A DNA stretch of 30,585 nt from Bacteroidaceae bacterium (GTDB lineage Bacteria > Bacteroidota > Bacteroidia > Bacteroidales > Bacteroidaceae), in contig CABIVS010000010.1 of NCBI GenBank assembly GCA_902362375.1, positions 1-30,585 of the forward strand. The letters are read 5' to 3'. The translations under genes and the position numbers were made by a program. The notes under the pieces are model-generated. The model did no database searches, was not told the origin of the DNA, and saw only the letters and a list, made by a program, of their open reading frames with translations. Of this stretch, positions 25,542 through 30,585 are shown piece after piece (within the stretch, counting starts at the first letter, position 1; every line of letters starts with the position of its first letter).

Positions 25542-25549
25542 CAAAGTAA
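25542..25549 (-). promoter_or_regulatory. Possible rtcB -7 box
   Basis: On the minus strand TTACTTTG, one base off TAnnTTTG, about 45 nt before the rtcB ATG. Confidence 0.4.
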
Positions 25550-25569
25550 GAAGGGAAGTACGAAATCTA

Positions 25570-25600
25570 TTTGCGTAGTTGATATTATTTTTTATTTTTG
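25570..25600 (+). promoter_or_regulatory. Promoter of the RmlD-like gene
   Basis: TTTG (25570-25573), 19 bp, TATTTTTG (25593-25600): full consensus. The start near 25604 leaves a leader of about 32 nt. Confidence 0.75.
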
Positions 25601-25635
25601 TAGAAATAATCTATAACATCTATATATATAACCTA

Positions 25636-26535
25636 ATGAAGAAGATATTAATTATCGGTGCCAACGGATTCACCGGACGCCAGATTTTAAACGATTTGTC
25701 TGCTTGTAAACAATATAACTCCCTGCATCCGGATATTCTTCCCAATAACGCGGAGGATTATCGTTTCGTCGAAACAGATATACGGAATGAAGCGGACGTT
25801 AAGCGTCTCTTCAAAGAGGTTCAACCCGATGTAGTCATTAATTGCTCCGCCCTGTCCGTGCCGGACTATTGCGAAACGCATCACGAAGAAGCCTATCTTA
25901 CCAATGTTACTGCAGTAGGCCAACTGGCTGATTTATGCGAAGAATACAAAAGCCGGTTCATTCATTTATCTACTGACTTTGTTTTTGATGGAAAGATAAA
26001 CAAAGCTGCCGGACTGTTATACACAGAAGAAGATCTCCCTGCTCCGGTCAACTATTACGGATATACCAAATGGAAAGGAGAAGAGAGAGTGGCAGAAACT
26101 TGCAGCAGCTATGCCATTGTCCGTGTAGAAATTGTTTATGGCAAGGCACTGCCGGGACAACACGGTAATATTGTGCAGCTGGTAATGAACCGTTTGAAAG
26201 CCGGACAAGAAATACGTGTCGTGTCCGATCAATGGCGGACACCAACCTATGTTGGAGACGTTTCGGATGGAGTGCTACGTTTAATAGAACATACGACGAA
26301 TGGCATCTTCCACATCTGTGGAGATGAATGTATGACCATTGCAGAGATTGCCTATCAGATAGCAGATTATATGAAACTCGACCGTTCTCTTATCCATCCT
26401 GCCACCACAGAAGAAATGAATGAAAGCACTCCCCGTCCCCGCTTCAGTGGCATGAGTATTGATAAAGCCCGGACAATGCTTGGATACAGGCCCAAAAAGT
26501 TAAAAGAGATTCTTACGAACTGGGATAATCTATAA
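25636..26535 (+). CDS. RmlD-like SDR (dTDP-4-dehydrorhamnose reductase family)
   Basis: 299-aa NAD(P)-dependent reductase of the RmlD/extended-SDR type. I chose ATG 25636 (MKKILIIGANGFTGRQIL); the longer frame from 25579 begins before the promoter boxes. Motifs: the dinucleotide loop GANGFTGRQ, VINCSALSVPDYCE, RFIHLSTDFVFDG, and YYGYTKWKGEE with the catalytic Tyr-x3-Lys. The C-terminal substrate part contains DQWRTPTYVGDV, as in RmlD. It stands alone rather than in a rhamnose operon, so the true substrate is uncertain. Confidence 0.9.
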   Translation: MKKILIIGANGFTGRQILNDLSACKQYNSLHPDILPNNAEDYRFVETDIRNEADVKRLFKEVQPDVVINCSALSVPDYCETHHEEAYLTNVTAVGQLADLCEEYKSRFIHLSTDFVFDGKINKAAGLLYTEEDLPAPVNYYGYTKWKGEERVAETCSSYAIVRVEIVYGKALPGQHGNIVQLVMNRLKAGQEIRVVSDQWRTPTYVGDVSDGVLRLIEHTTNGIFHICGDECMTIAEIAYQIADYMKLDRSLIHPATTEEMNESTPRPRFSGMSIDKARTMLGYRPKKLKEILTNWDNL

Positions 26536-26611
26536 GGGAAAGAGCACATAACCAACTTTTTACAACCATCTATCTCGTTCAGGATATTCCTTTCTCTCTT
26601 TCTCTTCATTT

Positions 26612-26640
26612 ATTGCATATTTATTTTGAAAATATGCAAT
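26612..26640. promoter_or_regulatory. Palindrome overlapping the -33 element (operator candidate)
   Basis: Perfect 11-bp arms ATTGCATATTT (26612-26622) and AAATATGCAAT (26630-26640), 7-bp spacer. The -33 TTTG (26625-26628) lies in the spacer, so a bound dimer would block or modify the promoter. Confidence 0.65.
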
Positions 26641-26655
26641 AAATAACTATCTTTG
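26625..26655 (+). promoter_or_regulatory. lysO operon promoter
   Basis: TTTG (26625-26628), 19 bp, TATCTTTG (26648-26655): full consensus. Confidence 0.78.
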
Positions 26656-26676
26656 CACCAAATTCAAAAAAGACCA

Positions 26677-26787
26677 ATGATGAATCAAACATTACAATTA
26701 CATAACGCTACTCTTTTTCTTGCAGGAATACCAATTTTCTGTAAGTCCTGTTGCGTGCATGTGCATTGGTTCAGTGGATTCATCTAA
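26677..26787 (+). CDS. Possible 36-codon leader peptide upstream of lysO
   Basis: ORF of 36 codons starting about 18 nt after the predicted transcription start, with two consecutive ATGs (26677 and 26680). It contains a cluster of scarce residues near its end, FCKSCCVHVHW (three Cys, two His, one Trp, one Lys). GATGAATC at the start (26679-26686) is complementary to GATTCATC at its end (26777-26784). ACCAAT occurs at 26673 and 26730, and either copy could pair with ATTGGT at 26765-26770, giving alternative folds. That layout suits translational attenuation. No strong ribosome site is seen, as is usual in this group. Translation is unproven. Confidence 0.45.
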   Translation: MMNQTLQLHNATLFLAGIPIFCKSCCVHVHWFSGFI

Positions 26788-26808
26788 ATTTCCCAACTAT
26801 TTCTTTAC

Positions 26809-26892
26809 AGGAACTACCTGCTGACTTGTTTTGTTAGTCACAGCAGTATTCCTTTCTGATTTTCAAGTAGATGTAACATCTTCTTTGAAAAT
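26809..26892 (+). promoter_or_regulatory. Two strong hairpins in the lysO leader
   Basis: Hairpin 1 (26809-26853): AGGAA/TTCCT, TA/TA, CTGCTG/CAGCAG and ACT/AGT stack to 16 bp with two single-base bulges. Hairpin 2 (26859-26892): ATTTTCAA/TTGAAAAT and AGATG/CATCT, 13 bp around a TAA loop. Neither is followed by a long T-run, so they are not standard terminators. They lie between the upstream ORF and lysO. Confidence 0.65.
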
Positions 26893-26945
26893 TCCTTTGT
26901 GTGTTGTCAATCATCAGTTTAACCTAACCCAAAATATATACAATT

Positions 26946-27224
26946 ATGTTCTCTATTATATCTACCATGTTTTTAGGAATCGGCATCGGCTATGTATTGC
27001 GTAACTGGAGTATTCTGCAGAAGACAGAAAAGACAATTTCTCTTACAATATTCCTGTTGCTCTTTATTCTCGGTGTGTCTATCGGTTCTAATAGTCTGAT
27101 TGTGAACAATCTCGGTAAGTTCGGATGGCAAGCCATCGTTCTTGCTGTGTCCGGTGTATTGGGAAGTCTGATTGCTGCCCGTTTGGTACTACAATTATTT
27201 TTCAGGAAAGGAGGTGAACAATGA
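26946..27224 (+). CDS. LysO-family transporter, N-terminal part (split gene)
   Basis: 92-residue membrane protein with about three TM helices (FLGIGIGYVLRNW, TIFLLLFILGVSIGSNS, IVLAVSGVLGSLIAARLVL) corresponding to the N-terminal part of E. coli LysO (YbjE), a lysine exporter. SIGSN is shared with the partner. Its TGA overlaps the ATG of the next gene (ATGA), implying coupled translation. The two products sum to 298 residues, close to the single E. coli protein of about 299. Confidence 0.85.
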   Translation: MFSIISTMFLGIGIGYVLRNWSILQKTEKTISLTIFLLLFILGVSIGSNSLIVNNLGKFGWQAIVLAVSGVLGSLIAARLVLQLFFRKGGEQ

Positions 27225-27841
27225 AAGGAAGTCTGATCGTTATAGTATTCTTTTTTGTAGGCTGTATCATGGGAGCTTTTAATAAGTTCGAGTTCGATAC
27301 GCACACAGTTTCCATGTATATACTTTATGCATTAATGCTACAAGTGGGAATCAGCATCGGTTCCAATAAGAACCTGAAAGCCATTGTTTCACATTTGCAC
27401 CCTAAAATGTTGCTGATTCCATTGGGAACGATTATCGGTACGCTGTTATTCTCCGCCCTGGCAAGTTTGCTATTGCGTCAATGGAGCGTGTTCGACTGTA
27501 TGGCAGTGGGAAGTGGATTTGCCTACTATTCACTTTCTTCCATCCTTATCACGCAGTTCAAAGAACCCTCCATCGGACTGCAACTGGCTACGGAACTGGG
27601 AACCATTGCCCTGCTGACTAATATTTTCCGTGAGATGATGGCACTTCTTGGTACTCCGATCATCAAGAAGTACTTCGGGAAACTCGCTCCTATTTCAGCA
27701 GCAGGAGTCAACTCGATGGATGTACTGCTGCCTTCCATCACCAGATATTCAGGAAAAGAAATGATTCCCATCGCCATCCTGCACGGTATTCTGATTGACA
27801 TCAGCGTTCCCGTTTTCGTTTCTTTCTTCTGTAATCTTTAA
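27221..27841 (+). CDS. LysO-family transporter, C-terminal part (split gene)
   Basis: 206-residue membrane protein with about five TM segments matching the C-terminal portion of LysO/DUF340. Conserved stretches include GISIGSNKNLKAI, GSGFAYYSLSSILI, and AGVNSMDVLLPSI near an ion/substrate-binding site. The SIGSN motif repeats the one in the upstream half. The intact overlap and good codon use argue for a genuine two-subunit transporter rather than a frameshift. Lysine is the substrate of the E. coli homologue; the Bacteroides substrate is inferred. Confidence 0.87.
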   Translation: MKGSLIVIVFFFVGCIMGAFNKFEFDTHTVSMYILYALMLQVGISIGSNKNLKAIVSHLHPKMLLIPLGTIIGTLLFSALASLLLRQWSVFDCMAVGSGFAYYSLSSILITQFKEPSIGLQLATELGTIALLTNIFREMMALLGTPIIKKYFGKLAPISAAGVNSMDVLLPSITRYSGKEMIPIAILHGILIDISVPVFVSFFCNL

Positions 27842-27847
27842 CCCTGT

Positions 27848-27880
27848 CCGGGAATAATAACCTTATTTATTAATGCCCGG
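27848..27880. terminator. Weak hairpin between lysO and the helicase
   Basis: CCGGG (27848-27852) pairs with CCCGG (27876-27880) and A/T pairing inside extends it. It overlaps the helicase stop. No T-run; possible bidirectional terminator. Confidence 0.35.
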
Positions 27881-30446
27881 AAACAGCCAATACAAACTTG
27901 ATATCAGCATAGGAGACAGCGTCTCCTAATGCTACCTTTATAGCGAATATTCCCATGTATTCATGTTCATCCAAATACTTGCGAATCTTCGCTATATTTT
28001 CAGCTTTCACCACCTGCTCCACTTTGATCTTTCCCAAACGGACATAATGCTCCAGATGTCCGGCAATGGTTCCGGATACCAAATCACGAGCCTTGGCTAT
28101 TTCATCTATATTCATTCCCTGACGAAACATTTCATAGCTAACCAACTTCGTATCTTTCTTCGCCTCCTTCTTTTTCTCCTTCTCCGCCTCTTTCTGCTGC
28201 TTCGTCTTTCGTTGCCTTGCCATATCTTCGCTATTACCGGAGGAGATTAACATATCTGTGATCTCCGGCCTCTCCAATTGATTCTCCGCCATATACTTGC
28301 GGATAATACCCAGAATTTCAAGCCCGTATTTCTCTACTCCTTTGGCTCCAAAATAAGGTATCGCCTCCAAAGCTCTTGGACTATCCGGTAGCAGATTCAC
28401 AATTCCCATCAATGCTTTCTGTTGCATAATCACATAAGCAGGGACATTCATCTCCCTTGTTTTGGCTGTTCTCCATTCAGACAGGGCGCGATAAAGCTCC
28501 GGATGCAGAATATCCGTAGGAACTTCCACCTTTACCTTTTCAGCACTGCGCGTACGCTCTTTCCGTTCCTTGCGTTCTTTCTTCTCCTTCAAAGCCTTCG
28601 AAGAACCGGAGGACATAGAATCATCTTCAAGACTCAACATTACTTTAGCCTTCAACTTCAAATAATCCGTGATAGCAAACTTCCCTCCCGCAGACACAGC
28701 TTCCAACAAAGACTCTTTAATCCACAACGCATCATCCAGCGCCTGCATACGTTCTGCCAACAGCTTTCTCAACTCTTTATTATCAAGAGGCATATTAGTC
28801 TTATTGTACAAAGCCCGAACCGGTTCCAACTCCTTATGAAAATATCCGGCACCGGAACGAATCCGTTCCTGCAACTCCTCATTCGTCGCATAATCCTCAC
28901 TCTCATGTATCAACCGGGTATACTGATTGCGGAAACGTTGGGACACCTCCACAATCTTCTCCTTAACATGGGGAGCCAACGCCTTATATTCAGCCAACTG
29001 CTTCGGAAAGAGCTTATACAAATCCTCATCCATAAGACGAAGCAACCGTTTATAAGCCTGATCGATCGAATAGAAATTAAACAAATCACTCAACAAATCA
29101 AAGAAATACGCCTTTTGCATATCATTCAACTGCTGGCTGCCTGGCTTATTCTGCTCCACCGCTTTGGTGAAATTATCCACCGTAGCATCACTTATTATGG
29201 CTTCCCTGCGCAAAGGAGACTCCAACACCATACCCTCCAACGTCTTGCAACGACTCAAAGCCACATAAGTCTGCCCATGCGCAAAGGAATTCCGTGCATC
29301 AATAATGGCACGTTCAAACGTCAAACCCTGACTCTTATGTATCGTAATAGCCCACGCCAAACGAATAGGATACTGGCGGAACGTCCCCTCTATCACTTCA
29401 GTGATTTCCTTCGTCTCCTCATTCAACACATACTTATAATTCCCCCACTCTTCCGGCAACAACTGAAATTCGGATCTGTCTCCCTTACCACGCACCACAA
29501 TACCCGTTTCATTAACCGCTACCACCTCACCGATCATACCGTTATAATACCGTTTCTCGGACGATGGATCATTCTTCAGGAACATAATCTGTGCTCCTTC
29601 CTTAATTGTCAGAAGTTTATCCGCAGGATACGAATATTCAGGAAAATCCCCCTCTATCTCGGCACTAAAATGATACGCCTTGCCGGGCAACGATGCCAGT
29701 TCGCGATCATTAACCCTCTGTGCCTGATTATTATGCGTCGTCAGACGAATATATCCCTCTTCTTTTTGCGGCTGAAAGCCGGGCTGATAACGACGGTTCA
29801 ATTCATTCAACACCTCATCATCCGCCTTATTCTCCCGGATTTTATTTAATAAGGAAAGGAAGAACGTGTCACTCTGACGATATACTTTCTTGAGTTCAAT
29901 CGTCATATATGCCGTTTCTTTCAAGGCATGACTTGCAAAGAAATAAGGAGTCTCATAATGCTTTCTCAACAACTCCCACTCATTATCTTTCACGACAGGC
30001 GCCAACTGTTGCAAATCGCCAATCATCAACAGTTGCACCCCGCCAAAAGGTTTCTCTCTATCGCGATACCTCCGCAGAGTTGCATCCACCGCATCCAACA
30101 AATCGGCACGCACCATACTGATCTCATCAATAACCAGCAAATCCATACTACGGATAATATTCCGCTTTTCTTTACTGTAACGATAATGCGTCTGGGAAGA
30201 ATTAAAGGTGGTTTCGGGCACAAAAGGAGCAAAAGACAACTGAAAGAAAGAATGAATCGTTACGCCTCCCGCATTGATGGCTGCAATCCCTGTCGGAGCC
30301 AATACGACCATGCGCTTGGGAGTATGTTCTTTCAATCGTCTAAGAAATGTCGTTTTCCCGGTTCCTGCTTTTCCGGTAAGAAATAAATGTGTGCCTGTAT
30401 TTTCAATGAACTGCCAAGCAAGCTGCAGTTCCGGATTATTTTCCAT
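27870..30446 (-). CDS. Pif1-like SF1 helicase with HRDC and HTH C-terminal domains
   Basis: 858-aa ATP-dependent DNA helicase, cytoplasmic, for replication or repair. The start is ATG 30446 (MENNPELQLAWQFI); the frame from 30533 runs through a repeat and is rejected. Walker A is LTGKAGTGKTT with Lys31; later come VTIHSFFQLSF, Walker B LVIDEISMV, and the C-terminal helicase motif ITIHKSQGLTFERAIIDARN with TYVALSRC. The last third has a basic linker (KALKEKKERKERKERTR), an HRDC domain (YVIMQQKALMGIVNLLPDS) and a helix-turn-helix (YEMFRQGMNIDEIAKARDL), as in Bacteroidetes Pif1 proteins. It stands alone, convergent with lysO. Confidence 0.93.
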   Translation of the reverse strand: MENNPELQLAWQFIENTGTHLFLTGKAGTGKTTFLRRLKEHTPKRMVVLAPTGIAAINAGGVTIHSFFQLSFAPFVPETTFNSSQTHYRYSKEKRNIIRSMDLLVIDEISMVRADLLDAVDATLRRYRDREKPFGGVQLLMIGDLQQLAPVVKDNEWELLRKHYETPYFFASHALKETAYMTIELKKVYRQSDTFFLSLLNKIRENKADDEVLNELNRRYQPGFQPQKEEGYIRLTTHNNQAQRVNDRELASLPGKAYHFSAEIEGDFPEYSYPADKLLTIKEGAQIMFLKNDPSSEKRYYNGMIGEVVAVNETGIVVRGKGDRSEFQLLPEEWGNYKYVLNEETKEITEVIEGTFRQYPIRLAWAITIHKSQGLTFERAIIDARNSFAHGQTYVALSRCKTLEGMVLESPLRREAIISDATVDNFTKAVEQNKPGSQQLNDMQKAYFFDLLSDLFNFYSIDQAYKRLLRLMDEDLYKLFPKQLAEYKALAPHVKEKIVEVSQRFRNQYTRLIHESEDYATNEELQERIRSGAGYFHKELEPVRALYNKTNMPLDNKELRKLLAERMQALDDALWIKESLLEAVSAGGKFAITDYLKLKAKVMLSLEDDSMSSGSSKALKEKKERKERKERTRSAEKVKVEVPTDILHPELYRALSEWRTAKTREMNVPAYVIMQQKALMGIVNLLPDSPRALEAIPYFGAKGVEKYGLEILGIIRKYMAENQLERPEITDMLISSGNSEDMARQRKTKQQKEAEKEKKKEAKKDTKLVSYEMFRQGMNIDEIAKARDLVSGTIAGHLEHYVRLGKIKVEQVVKAENIAKIRKYLDEHEYMGIFAIKVALGDAVSYADIKFVLAVSGH

Positions 30447-30479
30447 GCTTTTTACAATTTTCGGTAAAGTTACTGAATA

Positions 30480-30515
30480 TTCTTTTTCTTTCGTCTTGAT
30501 ACGAAAGAAAAAGAA
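30480..30515. repeat. Inverted repeat upstream of the helicase
   Basis: 15-bp perfect arms TTCTTTTTCTTTCGT (30480-30494) and ACGAAAGAAAAAGAA (30501-30515), 6-bp spacer. It lies 34 bp before the helicase start. A dispersed Bacteroides repeat begins here, to my recollection; the rest of the window shows no gene. Confidence 0.75.
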
Positions 30516-30585
30516 CCAAAAAGAAAGAATCAAGGCTGCGTTTTTCCGGCTACTCCGGTGCTTCCTCCGGCTAAAGGGCAGAAAC

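Larger units (their letters stand above)
26536..26945 (+). other. 410-bp gap: promoter, operator-like palindrome and structured leader of lysO
   Basis: The first 75 bp hold nothing recognised. From 26612 come a palindrome, a consensus promoter, a 36-codon upstream ORF and two strong hairpins, ending at the lysO start. The parts are listed separately. The predicted leader is about 287 nt (start near 26659). Confidence 0.7.

Noticed and set aside
26659..26945. Known lysine riboswitch (L-box) before lysO
   Set aside because: I see none of its conserved core; the layout with an upstream ORF is different.
26946..27841. lysO as a frameshifted pseudogene
   Set aside because: The ATGA overlap and intact halves are typical of a real coupled pair.
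28422..29849. 475-codon open frame on the + strand inside the helicase gene
   Set aside because: Antisense shadow of a conserved gene; residue composition (many His/Gln/Ile) is not protein-like.
30447..30533. N-terminal extension of the helicase
   Set aside because: It is a Phe/Lys-rich translation of the hairpin repeat; the conserved protein starts at 30446.
1..30585. CRISPR array, tRNA, rRNA or insertion sequence
   Set aside because: No regularly spaced repeats, no cloverleaf or rRNA-like stretch, and no transposase motif were recognised; absence is by reading only, not by a search.

Overview
The window looks like a Bacteroides chromosome, probably from the B. thetaiotaomicron/ovatus/fragilis group. 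The evidence is repeated Bacteroidetes-type promoters (TTTG, about 19 bp, TAnnTTTG), an UpxY-type antiterminator leading a capsule operon, outer-membrane beta-barrel proteins of the PF14905 and PorT types, DUF4373 and DUF2693-like proteins, and a Pif1-like helicase with HRDC and HTH tails. Genus is inferred from these families; species is not determined.

Region 1 (1-3146) is the upstream end of a capsular polysaccharide operon, read leftwards: upxY, then a CapD/WbpM-like sugar dehydratase that runs off the window. In front of upxY is a 291-bp segment (1859-2149) bounded by perfect 23-bp inverted repeats and holding one recognisable promoter. As sequenced, that promoter points away from upxY, so the operon appears to be in the OFF phase. 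A tyrosine recombinase gene lies next to it. Region 2 (3275-5064) is accessory: a small basic protein of unknown function, a nested four-copy palindrome, a DUF2693-like SH3-barrel protein and a DUF4373 DnaD-like protein.

Region 3 (5089-14985) is mostly core metabolism: pyrBI (pyrimidine synthesis), a flavin reductase, a PorT-type barrel, convergent glyA and fhs (one-carbon metabolism), and the aspT-asdA pair (aspartate/alanine exchange plus aspartate decarboxylation, a proton-motive metabolic cycle).

Region 4 (14995-20888) is an envelope-sensing module: a TonB-receptor-like barrel divergent from a histidine kinase, its OmpR-type regulator, and two exported proteins whose C-termini resemble each other. 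Region 5 (21029-24072) holds an SDR oxidoreductase divergent from two tandem AraC-family paralogues, with a 21-bp-spaced direct repeat between them that fits an AraC-type operator.

Region 6 (24189-30585) has an apparently free-standing small RNA with a near-ideal promoter and terminator, rtcB (RNA ligase), an RmlD-like reductase, a LysO transporter split into two overlapping genes behind a roughly 290-nt structured leader with a 36-codon upstream ORF, and the Pif1-like helicase. The strongest leads for undescribed biology are the LysO leader, the roughly 65-nt RNA, the nested palindrome at 3774-3852, and possible antisense control of the recombinase by the OFF-oriented capsule promoter. No rRNA, tRNA, CRISPR array or insertion sequence was recognised.
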